Positions 18,399 to 27,501 of a DNA stretch of 64,000 bases are shown here, one piece after another. Every line of letters starts with the position of its first letter. The stretch's first letter is position 1. Source of the stretch: Photobacterium carnosum (GTDB lineage Bacteria; Pseudomonadota; Gammaproteobacteria; Enterobacterales; Vibrionaceae); NCBI RefSeq assembly GCF_002849605.1, contig NZ_NPIB01000008.1, positions 1 through 64,000 on the forward strand. The letters are read 5' to 3'. The notes beneath the pieces were generated by a model, which searched no databases, was not told the DNA's origin, and worked only from the letters and a program-made list of their open reading frames with translations. A program made the position numbers and the translations under genes.

Positions 18399-18534
18399 TT
18401 ATACTCAAAAACATGATCTTACTGATGATCTTGATCGTCAAATAATAGGTAATTATGTTGGCTGCGGTGATCCAGTCCATAAAGTATTATTCCTTTATTG
18501 TAATATTAGTAATCGATTAACAGACCTAATGTAG
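18382..18534 (+). pseudogene. Unidentified gene fragment, plus strand
   Basis: An open stretch of about 50 codons without a start codon, ending at TAG 18532-18534. It encodes a protein-like sequence including KAVDYTQKHDLTDDLDRQI and GNYVGCGDPVHK, which reads like real coding sequence rather than random translation. I do not recognise the family. It abuts the LysR remnant on the opposite strand at about 18390-18398, as if two broken genes were joined there. Confidence 0.35.
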
Positions 18535-18616
18535 CGTATGCTTAGCAAGGAAAAATGATTAACATTGTTTGATGATTACCTATTGATATTAATGGCATAT
18601 GTAAAGTAAGGATGCT

Positions 18617-20533
18617 ATGAGAAAAGCCTCAAGGATGAAGTTAACAAATCGCTTAGTTGCCTTTGTTACCATGATCGTGATTTGCGCGATTTTAGTTATT
18701 TTTATTGGTGGTGCATTGAGTTTTCGTAAACTCGGTCAAGATTCGTTAGTGCATTATCTAGATGGGGTAGTGACAGTTATTGATCAAGAGTTAGCTGATC
18801 CTCAAGGAGCCCAAGCCTTACCTCGCTGGCTACCGACATTATTGCAAGCCAGTAATGTGGTGACGTTAACTATTAATGATAGCAAGAAGCAATTATTTGA
18901 TTTTAAAGGTAGTCAAATTGTTCCTGATCCTAATGTTATTTATCATCATCAATATCAACTGCCATCACACCCCGGTTATCAAGTAACGATTACTGCAATT
19001 CCTCTGTATAGTGAATTCACCTATTCTCTAGGCGCAATGTCCTCAATTTCATTAGCGATGTTGATTGTCATTTTAGGGTTAATACGTGGTGTTCATTGGT
19101 TGCGCACTCAGCTTCATGGTTCTGAATTATTAGAAGAGCGTGGGCGGATGATTTTGGCTGGTCGAGTTGAGCAATATGCTGAAGGTAATGATTATGAATG
19201 GCCAGCAACAGCAAGTTTGGCTCTTGATCAATTAATTGGTGAGCTTAAAGATGCCCGTCAAGAACGCAGTCGGTTTGATACTTTTATTCGTACCCATACT
19301 TTTTTAGATCAATTAACAGGTACTGCGAATCGGGTGTTATTTGATAGTCGCTTGCAATCAATGGTGCAAGATCAAGATAGTCATGGTGCTGTTGTTTTAT
19401 TGCGTTTAAGTGACTGGGACGAAATGTGTGCTCAGCAAGGAAGAAGTATTGCTGATGAGTTGTTACAAGACATTAGTGTGATCCTCTCTAATTTCATTCA
19501 GCGTTTTCCTGATACCGTCCTTGCACGATATTTTGACGCTGAGTTTGCAATCCTCATTCCTCAGCAACCCGCCAAAGAAATTAAAATATTTACCCATCAA
19601 TTATTAAATGCGGTTGAACGTTTATCGCCGCCACCGCCAATGGAAAGAGACAATTGGTGTCATATTGGGGTGACATATTTTCATGGTGGCGATCGCCGTG
19701 GACGGATTATGGATGAAGTTGATACCGCTTTACGCAGTTCGCAATTACAGGGTGCCAACAGTTGGAATAGCTTTAATAAAGATCACCAATGGGATAAATC
19801 ACGCGGCAATGTACGCTGGCGAACATTGATAGATAAAACCTTAACTCAAGGTGGACCATTGCTATATCAACAGCCGATTATTATGGCTGAAAATGAACAG
19901 ATAATGAGTTATGCCTTATTGGCTCGTATTCAAGATGATAATGGCGATATTATTAAAGCCTCACATTTTATGTCAGCCGTCGAACAAGTGGGTTATTCGG
20001 TGCGTTTTGATCGGGCGGTTATTACGCAAACCTTACTGTTACTCAAACAGCAATCGGCAGACAATAGTTATGCGGTTAATATTACCACCATCAGTTTACG
20101 TGACAAAAAATTTGTCAAATGGCTACGAGACGAGTTATTACAATTGCCGCGGCCAGTATTGAATCGATTATTGTTTGAAGTATCAGAAAGTATGTTGGTT
20201 AAGCATCTTGATACGATACGGCCAGTATTACGTGTACTGACAGGGCTTGGCTGTAAACTTATTGTTTCACAAGCAGGAAGAACGATAGTTAGCACTTACT
20301 ATATTAAAGATATTAAAGCGGATTATATTAAATTACACCGTGGTTTAGTGCGAGATATTCATCAGCGCCAAGAAAATCAATTATTTGTGCGAAGTATGCT
20401 TGGAGCATGTGCAAACAGTGATGCAAAAGTAATTGCCGTTGGAGTAGAAACCAACAAGGAATGGCGAGTGTTACAACAGCTCGGTGTGGTTGCGGCACAA
20501 GGGCGACTTTTTGCAGCTGAAATTAGAATATAA
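18617..20533 (+). CDS. csrD: CsrD/MshH-type regulator with degenerate GGDEF and EAL domains
   Basis: A 638-residue membrane protein: TM helix at about 12-35, periplasmic loop, second TM at about 138-160, then a GGDEF-like and an EAL-like domain. Both are degenerate: GGDEF reads FDAEF at 306-310, and the catalytic EAL motif reads YAL at 432-434 (after YQQPII), so cyclic-di-GMP synthesis or breakdown is not expected. CsrD in E. coli promotes RNase E decay of the small RNAs CsrB/C, thereby raising free CsrA. In Vibrio the gene is mshH, the first of the MSHA cluster. GTAAGGA sits 5 nt before the ATG; a second ATG at 18635 matches E. coli CsrD better. Confidence 0.88.
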   Translation: MRKASRMKLTNRLVAFVTMIVICAILVIFIGGALSFRKLGQDSLVHYLDGVVTVIDQELADPQGAQALPRWLPTLLQASNVVTLTINDSKKQLFDFKGSQIVPDPNVIYHHQYQLPSHPGYQVTITAIPLYSEFTYSLGAMSSISLAMLIVILGLIRGVHWLRTQLHGSELLEERGRMILAGRVEQYAEGNDYEWPATASLALDQLIGELKDARQERSRFDTFIRTHTFLDQLTGTANRVLFDSRLQSMVQDQDSHGAVVLLRLSDWDEMCAQQGRSIADELLQDISVILSNFIQRFPDTVLARYFDAEFAILIPQQPAKEIKIFTHQLLNAVERLSPPPPMERDNWCHIGVTYFHGGDRRGRIMDEVDTALRSSQLQGANSWNSFNKDHQWDKSRGNVRWRTLIDKTLTQGGPLLYQQPIIMAENEQIMSYALLARIQDDNGDIIKASHFMSAVEQVGYSVRFDRAVITQTLLLLKQQSADNSYAVNITTISLRDKKFVKWLRDELLQLPRPVLNRLLFEVSESMLVKHLDTIRPVLRVLTGLGCKLIVSQAGRTIVSTYYIKDIKADYIKLHRGLVRDIHQRQENQLFVRSMLGACANSDAKVIAVGVETNKEWRVLQQLGVVAAQGRLFAAEIRI

Positions 20534-20697
20534 GTAAAATTTATTATAAAAAACCTTATTACTTATAGGTGACGATTGTGCTCATGACTATTTTTTAAAA
20601 AGGATATTATGCTGTATTATGCTCCGTAATGTCTGAAGTCTAATCAATTTTATTATTCAATAATATCATACTAAAGTATGTTTATTTCTAGGTACAT

Positions 20698-22176
20698 ATG
20701 AAACAACGTCTTCTTAAGTTTTTTAAAAAAAATGCGTCTAAATCTGTCGCATCTCTTGTTTTTGAGGATACGACGGTTGTTCTTGTTCTGCAGAATCATG
20801 ACCATTTCATTGTTGATCGCACTGCGGTATCGACCACTTCTGATTGGAATAATGCCGCACATGATTTAATTATTAAGCACCAATTATCTGGTTATCTAGT
20901 AAAAATAGTATTAGGTCATGGGTCATATCAGAGTTTAATTATTGATCAGCCTAATTTAAGTGCTGAAGAATTACCTATCGCCTTACCGTTTTTAATAAAA
21001 GATTTAGTTAATGATTCTCCTGCTGATCTGATCGCTGATGGTTTTCCTGCCATTGTCAGTGGGCATTTGCAGGTTATTGTTGCTTCTCGACAATTAATTA
21101 CAGATATAATACTAACGTGTAATAATGCCGGATGTCACGTTAATGATATCACTGTTGAAGATGTGGTTTGGAGTGCTTTTACAGAGGCGAACCGTAGCCA
21201 GTTAATTATTCATAGTGATGAGAGTGGTGATCTTCAATTAACTGCTTTTCATGAGCAAAACCTCTGTTTTCAACGTCAATTGCGTGGGGTTTCATTATCA
21301 ACATTAGATACTTCAATAGTAGAAAATCGCCAACAGCAACTGGATAACTTAGCGTTAGAATTGCAGCGTTCATTAGATTATATTAGTGCCCAATTACGTG
21401 GCGATGCTATTAATCAATTGATCGTTAGTTGTAATAAACAACAAAATGAAAAATTAGCCGATGAATTAAATCAGCGTCTAAATATTAATGTCAAAGTGAT
21501 TGATGATGTTGCTATCGATATTGACTGTAATGTATCTCGACTTGGTTGGGCTGCTTTACAGCGTTCTTCGAACTCAGCCTTAAACTTATATCGAGATAGT
21601 TTATTACCGCTTAAAGAGTGGATGACATTTTCTAATCTTGCTATGAGTTGGGGGGTACTCATTGTTATTTTCATGGGGTGGTTCGGTTTTAATCAATGGC
21701 AAAATATGGAGCAACAAAAACAACTGGATCACCAGCAATCAGTATTGACGGTAGAGAAAAATCAGCTTCATTTGATGACAGATAAAATTGCCTCGATGGT
21801 GGTTGATCCTCTTAAAGCATCACAAGCTAAAAAATTAGAGACTGAATTAATTACAAAAAAAAATGCTTTAAAAGCGATTTACAAACATGATGACAGTTTA
21901 AAAGTTGGTTATGCAGAGTTATTAAATCAATTAGCTGATGCGTCTAATGGTGATATTTCATTACAGCATATTTATGTTGCAGGTAAATTGATGGATTTAA
22001 ATGGTATGGCACGTAATCCTGACGCTGTTCCACGCTGGGTTGGAGTATTTAATCGTTATTCATCGTTAATGAATAGGCGTTTCCAAAAAATGTCACTAGG
22101 ACGAAATGATAAAAATGTGGTGACATTTAGTTTACAAGCCGTAAAGAACCAACATGTAATTGAGGATCTTCATTAA
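20698..22176 (+). CDS. mshI: MSHA biogenesis protein MshI (PilM-like)
   Basis: 492 residues. The first 300 resemble the actin-like cytoplasmic PilM/GspL domain, followed by one TM helix at about 313-335 (WGVLIVIFMGWFGF) and a PilN-like coiled-coil and periplasmic region. It would form the inner-membrane alignment complex with MshJ and MshK. It starts the secretory half of the MSHA operon; the ATG lies 164 nt after csrD. Its stop codon overlaps the mshJ start (TAATG). A small palindrome CATACTAAAGTATG at 20668-20681 lies just upstream, with no clear role. Confidence 0.88.
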   Translation: MKQRLLKFFKKNASKSVASLVFEDTTVVLVLQNHDHFIVDRTAVSTTSDWNNAAHDLIIKHQLSGYLVKIVLGHGSYQSLIIDQPNLSAEELPIALPFLIKDLVNDSPADLIADGFPAIVSGHLQVIVASRQLITDIILTCNNAGCHVNDITVEDVVWSAFTEANRSQLIIHSDESGDLQLTAFHEQNLCFQRQLRGVSLSTLDTSIVENRQQQLDNLALELQRSLDYISAQLRGDAINQLIVSCNKQQNEKLADELNQRLNINVKVIDDVAIDIDCNVSRLGWAALQRSSNSALNLYRDSLLPLKEWMTFSNLAMSWGVLIVIFMGWFGFNQWQNMEQQKQLDHQQSVLTVEKNQLHLMTDKIASMVVDPLKASQAKKLETELITKKNALKAIYKHDDSLKVGYAELLNQLADASNGDISLQHIYVAGKLMDLNGMARNPDAVPRWVGVFNRYSSLMNRRFQKMSLGRNDKNVVTFSLQAVKNQHVIEDLH

Positions 22177-22811
22177 TGGACTTGTGGCGAGAATTAAATC
22201 AGCGTTTTTTAACTTTGTCTCGTCGAGAGCAATGGCTAATTGCTATTACGGGATGGGTTGCAATTATATTCATTGGCTTTATGTTGGTTATTCAGCCTCA
22301 GATGGTTACATCTCAGAATATAAAAATGTCATTATTAAATGCGAATAATGATATTCAAACAGTAAAAAATGAAATAATTATAGCAAAAAGAAAATTAGCT
22401 ATAAATCCGAATAAAGAACTTGAAACTAAAATAGAGAAATATAAACAACAAAATAATAGATTAGCAAAAAAACTTGAAACTAAAATAGGCAGTTTAGTTA
22501 CACCGACACAAATGACTAGATTACTAGAGCAGGTGTTACGACATAGTTCAGCATTAACGTTAGAATCTATGACATCATTGCCACCGCAGCAATTAATTCC
22601 TGGTAATGATGTGGGATATTTTATGCATCCCGTGAGTTTAACTTTCCGTGGTAGTTATTTTGATGTGGTTGATTATTTAAAAAAATTAGAAACATTGCCT
22701 GTTAAGTATTATTGGTTAAGTTTGAATTATCAAGTTGAAAAATATCCCTTGGCTAATATTGAATTAAAAGTTTATACATTAGGTGAGAATAAGGACTTTA
22801 TTGGTGGTTAA
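22176..22811 (+). CDS. mshJ: MSHA biogenesis protein MshJ (PilO/GspM-like)
   Basis: 211 residues with a short cytoplasmic start, one TM helix at about 21-40 (WVAIIFIGFMLVIQP), a coiled coil rich in Lys, Glu and Asn (about 50-105) and a small folded periplasmic domain. This is the layout of PilO/GspM proteins that pair with the PilN-like part of MshI. Translationally coupled to mshI at the 5' end (TAATG) and to mshK at the 3' end. Confidence 0.85.
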   Translation: MDLWRELNQRFLTLSRREQWLIAITGWVAIIFIGFMLVIQPQMVTSQNIKMSLLNANNDIQTVKNEIIIAKRKLAINPNKELETKIEKYKQQNNRLAKKLETKIGSLVTPTQMTRLLEQVLRHSSALTLESMTSLPPQQLIPGNDVGYFMHPVSLTFRGSYFDVVDYLKKLETLPVKYYWLSLNYQVEKYPLANIELKVYTLGENKDFIGG

Positions 22812-23130
22812 ATATAGAGCATTGATAATTATATTGGTAACTGGTTTTATTATGCAGCCGACATTTGCAGCACAAGATCCGACCGCGCCATTAGGATGGA
22901 TAAATAATAATAAGGTACGTGTTATATCTCGATCCCAACTACCTATATTACAAAGTATCATTTGTGGCGGTCAACATTGTTCCGTTATTTTGAATGGAAT
23001 TGTTGTTGGTTTAGGTGGAAGCGTTCAAGGATATAAATTAACACATATTACTGATAATACCGTTACCTTAAGTCGTAATGGTAAAAAATGGCAATTGGCG
23101 TTATTCGCTGAAAACATAAGAATAAATTAA
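22804..23130 (+). CDS. mshK: MSHA biogenesis protein MshK (PilP-like)
   Basis: A small periplasmic or membrane-anchored protein of about 108 residues: N-terminal hydrophobic segment ending MQPTFA, then AQDPTAPLGW typical of MshK, and a compact beta domain (GIVVGLGGSVQGYKL). It is thought to link the inner-membrane complex to the secretin MshL. I chose GTG 22804 because AAGGA is 8 nt upstream and it overlaps the mshJ stop by 8 nt; the longer frame from GTG 22783 has no ribosome site. Confidence 0.8.
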   Translation: MVKYRALIIILVTGFIMQPTFAAQDPTAPLGWINNNKVRVISRSQLPILQSIICGGQHCSVILNGIVVGLGGSVQGYKLTHITDNTVTLSRNGKKWQLALFAENIRIN

Positions 23131-23143
23131 AGGTTAAATAAGT

Positions 23144-24799
23144 ATGCGTCGAGTCATTTTAGCTATTATGATTTCATCATTAGTTGGTTGTTCAACTAAT
23201 ATGGGACACCATAATCCAACAGATATAAAACAAGCATTAAATAATGCAGTTAATGAGTCAAGCAGTCAGCCTCAGTTTACGTTACCGCCATCAGTAAGTG
23301 CTGATTTGATGCCTGCATTAGCCAATACCCCCGTATCTAATAAAGTGTTAGATAAACGTTTTCGTATTAATGCTAAAAATGTTGATGCCAATGTGTTTTT
23401 TACGAGTTTAGTTAAAGGGACACCTTTTAATATTGTTATTGATCCTAATGTCACAGGTCTAATTACGATGAAATTAAAAGATGTTACTTTAGATAATGTT
23501 TTAGATGTCGTTTCAGATATTTATGGCTATCACATTACTCGTCAAGGAAATATCATTCAAGTTTTCCCCGCATCATTACGTACCGATGTTATTCCGGTTA
23601 ACTATTTACAGCTACAACGTAAAGGTGTGTCACTCACATCGATTACTACTGGGTCAGCGACGGGTGATGATAGTAGTAATAGTAACAATAGCAATAATAG
23701 TGATAACAACAATAGCAACAATAATAGTGATAATAATAATAATAATAACAGCAGTAATAGTAATAATGATAATAATACCACTACCGGTGGAACAACAATT
23801 GAAACGACGTCTAAGAGTGATTTTTGGGGTCAATTAGAAAAAGTTGTGAGTGGAATGATCGGTAAAGGGGATGGTCGTAATGTTATGGTCTCACCTCAAG
23901 CTGGATTAATTTCAGTTCGCGCTTATCCAAATGAACTTCGAGAAGTTAAACAATTTCTTGGTATGTCGCAAGCAAGATTAACACGTCAAGTTGTCTTAGA
24001 AGCAAAAATTATGGAAGTTACACTTGATGATAGTTATCAACAAGGGATTGATTGGAATAATTTAACCAGTAGTCTCGGCGGCTCTGTTGGCGCTATTGTA
24101 AAAGGTGCTCGCGGTGCCGTTGCTAGTATCGTTAATGGCCAAGCCAATATAACGATCACTGACGGTAATTTTAATGCTGTGATGAGTTTTCTTTCCACTC
24201 AAGGTGATTTGAATGTGTTATCTAGCCCTCGCGTGACGGCTGCCAATAACCAAAAAGCAGTTATTAAAGTGGGTGGTGACGAATATTTCGTTACTAACAT
24301 TTCAAGTAGTAATGTTTCTGGGGATAATAGTAGTTCAGCTCCAGATATTCAATTAACCCCTTTCTTCTCTGGTATTTCTCTTGATGTTACACCTCAAATT
24401 GATGATAAAGGCGGCGTATTATTACATGTACATCCCGTTGTCGTTGATGTGAAAAATGACGTTAAAAGTGTCGATTTAGGCGAAAAATATGGTACTTATC
24501 AATTGCCATTAGCAAAGAGTACTATTCGAGAATCAGACTCTATTATTCATGCTCGTTCTGGAGATGTTGTTGTTATTGGTGGTTTGATGAAAACGAGCTA
24601 TAGCGATCAAGTGACTAAGGTGCCATTGCTGGGTGATATCCCTGTTCTAGGTAATTTATTCCGTCATACCAATAGAGTGAAACATAAAACAGAATTAGTT
24701 ATTTTATTAAAACCGACAGTAGTTACTGATCATACTTGGCAGCAAGAAATTGAGCGATCTCGATCTTTAATTAATCAGTGGTTTCCAGATGAAGCTTAA
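23144..24799 (+). CDS. mshL: MSHA outer-membrane secretin MshL
   Basis: 551 residues. A lipoprotein signal ends in the lipobox LVGC (Cys16). A secretin short domain (about 65-130) precedes an N domain, and the secretin core fills 260-540, with VVIGGLMKTSYSDQVTKVPL and LGDIPVLGNLFR, the standard pore signature. MshL forms the ring through which the pilus exits. Residues about 175-212 are an almost pure Asn/Ser/Asp run, encoded by AAT/AGT-rich repeats, in a loop between N domains. Thirteen nt after mshK. Confidence 0.93.
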   Translation: MRRVILAIMISSLVGCSTNMGHHNPTDIKQALNNAVNESSSQPQFTLPPSVSADLMPALANTPVSNKVLDKRFRINAKNVDANVFFTSLVKGTPFNIVIDPNVTGLITMKLKDVTLDNVLDVVSDIYGYHITRQGNIIQVFPASLRTDVIPVNYLQLQRKGVSLTSITTGSATGDDSSNSNNSNNSDNNNSNNNSDNNNNNNSSNSNNDNNTTTGGTTIETTSKSDFWGQLEKVVSGMIGKGDGRNVMVSPQAGLISVRAYPNELREVKQFLGMSQARLTRQVVLEAKIMEVTLDDSYQQGIDWNNLTSSLGGSVGAIVKGARGAVASIVNGQANITITDGNFNAVMSFLSTQGDLNVLSSPRVTAANNQKAVIKVGGDEYFVTNISSSNVSGDNSSSAPDIQLTPFFSGISLDVTPQIDDKGGVLLHVHPVVVDVKNDVKSVDLGEKYGTYQLPLAKSTIRESDSIIHARSGDVVVIGGLMKTSYSDQVTKVPLLGDIPVLGNLFRHTNRVKHKTELVILLKPTVVTDHTWQQEIERSRSLINQWFPDEA

Positions 24800-24914
24800 G
24801 TCGTCAATCTTCGGTTTCTTTTATAGAAATCTATAACTTTGTTTGCTCATCAAAAAGGTCTTGCCTGTTGTTAGTTATCAACGGTTAGACCTTATTAATA
24901 AAAAAGAAACTGTG
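24800..24914. other. mshL-mshN gap with strong hairpin; mshM absent
   Basis: In Vibrio MSHA clusters the AAA ATPase gene mshM lies between mshL and mshN. Here only 115 nt separate them. The gap holds a near-perfect stem (24855-24870 with 24879-24893, 8-nt loop, one wobble, one mismatch and one bulge). Read on the minus strand the stem is followed by TTTTT, i.e. it has the form of a terminator facing left although no minus-strand gene is near. No ATPase motif is present. Confidence 0.65.
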
Positions 24915-25772
24915 ATGAAAATAAAAAACTTTACTCGAAAGAGAAAATTAATATCGTTATATGGTGTTATTTTTAGTTGTTTTAGCATGATGATTAGTAC
25001 GGTAACAATGCCTGTCATGGCGGCAACTGATGTAATTGATTCACCAGTTATCACTGATCATGATGAGCAAAGTGTTTATGATGATGGATATAATAATGGT
25101 TATGAACAAGGCTTAGCGGAAGAGCATCAAAAACAAAAAAAAGTATCACGGCCGATTAAAAGTGAATTGTCGATTGAGACCGTATCATTAACACCCAATG
25201 AATTGGCAAATGTTGAATATCTCAATGCAGAAAAAGCCTTAGATCAGCAAAATAGTAAACAAGCTGCCTTAAATCTTGAATCAGCATTGTATTATCGACC
25301 TCACTGGGTGATGGCACGACAAAAATTAGCCGCCTTATATTATGGAAGAGGTAATGTACAGGAAGCGATAGCGACGCTTGAACGTGGATTAGCCGCCCAG
25401 CCAAATCAAGTTGATTTACGGTTAACATTGGCCAAATTATTAATTAATGAATCACAGTTGCAGGCAGCATTAACGGTGCTGAATGAGCGAAGTGGTCACA
25501 TGAGCATCCAGTATCTTGCCATGCGTGGTGCACTGGCTCAGCAGCTAAAACATCATAATATCGCCCTTGCTTGTTACCAGCAATTAATTCAGCGAGCACC
25601 TAATGACGGTCGTTGGTGGATGGGCTTAGCCATTGTCCAAGAACAAACTAAAGCTATCAATAAAGCGTTAACGTCTTACCACAAGGCGTTAGTTGTAGGA
25701 AATATATCATCTTCTTCTCAATTGTTTATTCAACAACGGTTGAATGCAATTAAACAGCAACATAAGGAGTAA
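24915..25772 (+). CDS. mshN: MSHA biogenesis protein MshN (TPR protein)
   Basis: 285 residues from ATG 24915 (MKIKNFTRKRK); the frame stays open upstream to a TTG at 24843, but that stretch forms the gap hairpin and lacks a ribosome site. A hydrophobic segment at about 16-36 ends in MAA and could be a TM anchor or signal. From about residue 85 the protein is built of TPR repeats (NSKQAALNLESALYYRP, GNVQEAIATLERGL, HNIALACYQQLIQRAP). MshN is needed for pilus assembly in Vibrio; its partner is not defined here. Three nt before mshE. Confidence 0.82.
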   Translation: MKIKNFTRKRKLISLYGVIFSCFSMMISTVTMPVMAATDVIDSPVITDHDEQSVYDDGYNNGYEQGLAEEHQKQKKVSRPIKSELSIETVSLTPNELANVEYLNAEKALDQQNSKQAALNLESALYYRPHWVMARQKLAALYYGRGNVQEAIATLERGLAAQPNQVDLRLTLAKLLINESQLQAALTVLNERSGHMSIQYLAMRGALAQQLKHHNIALACYQQLIQRAPNDGRWWMGLAIVQEQTKAINKALTSYHKALVVGNISSSSQLFIQQRLNAIKQQHKE

Positions 25773-25775
25773 ATA

Positions 25776-27485
25776 ATGTCTCTTCGATTACGAAAGCGCC
25801 TTGGCGATCTTCTTGTTGATGCTAATATTATTACTCAAAATGATCTTGATTTAGCATTAGAAAAACACCAACAAACGGGCAGAAAACTTGGTGATACGCT
25901 CATTAATATGGGCTTTTTAACCGAAACAAAAATGCTACAATTTTTGGCTCAACAATTAGGGATTGCTTTAGTTGATTTGACTAAGGTTGATATTGATCGC
26001 GATAATATTTCTTTATTATCCGAAGTGAATGCGCGTCGTTTACGGGCATTAGTTCTAGGACGACAAGGTGACACTGTTCGGGTTGTGATGAGTGATCCTG
26101 CTGATTTAACTTCCCAAGAAGCGGTGTTTGATCTACTTCATGATTATCGTGTTGAATTAGTTATCGCTCCTGAACGTCAATTACTGGCTGCTTTTGATCG
26201 CTATTATCGTCGAACCAAAGAAATTGCTTCTTTTGCTGAACAGTTGAAAGCTGAGCACCAATCAGATCAAGGTTTTTCTTATGGTATGGAAGATACCGAT
26301 AAAGAAAAAGTAACGGTTGTTAAGTTAATTAACTCGTTGTTTGAAGATGCGATCCAAGTAGGAGCGTCAGATATTCATATTGAACCGGATGCCGATGTGT
26401 TGCGTATTCGGCAGCGGATTGATGGGGTTTTACATGAAACTTTATTAAAAGAAAGTAGTGTTTCTGCCGCATTAGTATTACGCCTGAAATTAATGAGTGG
26501 TTTAGATATATCAGAAAAACGGCTACCACAAGACGGTCGTTTTAATATCAAAGTAAGAGACCATTCGGTTGATGTTCGTATTTCTACCATGCCGATTCAA
26601 CATGGTGAGTCGGTGGTAATGCGATTATTAGATCAATCAGCTGGTATTCTCAGCCTTGATGAAATTGGTATGCCTGCCGATTTAGTAGAACGTTTTCGTC
26701 GCCAATTAAAACGACCACATGGAATGCTATTAGTCACAGGACCAACAGGTTCAGGTAAAACGACGACACTTTATGGCGCTTTAAATGAATTAAATAAACC
26801 GGGTAAAAAGTTGATCACGGCTGAAGATCCGGTGGAATACCGTTTACCACGAGTTAATCAGGTTCAAGTAAATAATCGTATTGGACTAACTTTTTCTTCT
26901 ATTTTAAGAACGTTTTTACGCCAAGATCCTGATGTGATTTTAATTGGTGAAATGCGCGATCAAGAAACCGTTGAAATTGGTTTGCGAGCGGCATTAACAG
27001 GTCACCTTGTTCTTTCAACACTACACACTAATGATGCTATTGACAGTGCGCTACGAATGATTGATATGGAAGCGCCGGGTTATTTAGTAGCAAGTTCTGT
27101 TCGAGCGGTATTAGCACAGCGTTTAGTTCGTCGTATTTGCCCTGATTGTATAGAAGATGATGTGTTAGAAGAAAGCCAATTAACATGGATAGAAACGCGA
27201 TTTCCTGCGCATGAAAAACAAATATTCAAGCATGGACGTGGTTGCCATAGTTGTAATTTTAGTGGGTATAAAGGTCGAATTGGGGTGTTTGAGTTACTTG
27301 AGATGCGTCAAAATATGATGGATGCATTACGAGAAAATAATGCCGTGCTTTTCACGCAATTAGCCCGAAAAAGTGAAGGTTATAAACCATTAATTGAATC
27401 AGCCATGGAATTAGCATTGTCAGGTAAAACCTCGATTGATGAAGTCTTGATACTTGGTGAAGGCGACATACTTGATGATCTGTAA
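25776..27485 (+). CDS. mshE: MSHA pilus extension ATPase MshE
   Basis: 569 residues, a GspE/PilB-type hexameric ATPase that powers pilus polymerisation. The N-terminal MshEN domain shows the paired repeats that bind cyclic di-GMP (RLRKRLGDLLVDANI, GRKLGDTLINMGFL). The catalytic half has Walker A GPTGSGKTT (322-330), Asp box and Walker B (DPDVILIGEMRD), His box (GHLVLSTLHTND) and two CxxC pairs for zinc (CPDC, CHSC). Direct cyclic di-GMP control of this ATPase is established for V. cholerae MshE and is likely here. Confidence 0.96.
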   Translation: MSLRLRKRLGDLLVDANIITQNDLDLALEKHQQTGRKLGDTLINMGFLTETKMLQFLAQQLGIALVDLTKVDIDRDNISLLSEVNARRLRALVLGRQGDTVRVVMSDPADLTSQEAVFDLLHDYRVELVIAPERQLLAAFDRYYRRTKEIASFAEQLKAEHQSDQGFSYGMEDTDKEKVTVVKLINSLFEDAIQVGASDIHIEPDADVLRIRQRIDGVLHETLLKESSVSAALVLRLKLMSGLDISEKRLPQDGRFNIKVRDHSVDVRISTMPIQHGESVVMRLLDQSAGILSLDEIGMPADLVERFRRQLKRPHGMLLVTGPTGSGKTTTLYGALNELNKPGKKLITAEDPVEYRLPRVNQVQVNNRIGLTFSSILRTFLRQDPDVILIGEMRDQETVEIGLRAALTGHLVLSTLHTNDAIDSALRMIDMEAPGYLVASSVRAVLAQRLVRRICPDCIEDDVLEESQLTWIETRFPAHEKQIFKHGRGCHSCNFSGYKGRIGVFELLEMRQNMMDALRENNAVLFTQLARKSEGYKPLIESAMELALSGKTSIDEVLILGEGDILDDL

Positions 27486-27501
27486 AAATAGAGGCTAAGC
27501 A

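Noticed and set aside
16600-18616. Mobile element carrying the phosphoethanolamine transferase gene
   Set aside because: No transposase, integrase, terminal inverted repeats or target-site duplication was found, so only acquisition in the past is suggested.
23666-23781. Repeat array resembling a CRISPR or minisatellite
   Set aside because: The units are codon-sized and in frame in mshL; there are no spacers or palindromic repeats.
24843-24914. 24-codon upstream extension of MshN starting at TTG
   Set aside because: This stretch forms the intergenic hairpin and lacks a ribosome site; ATG 24915 is the sensible start.
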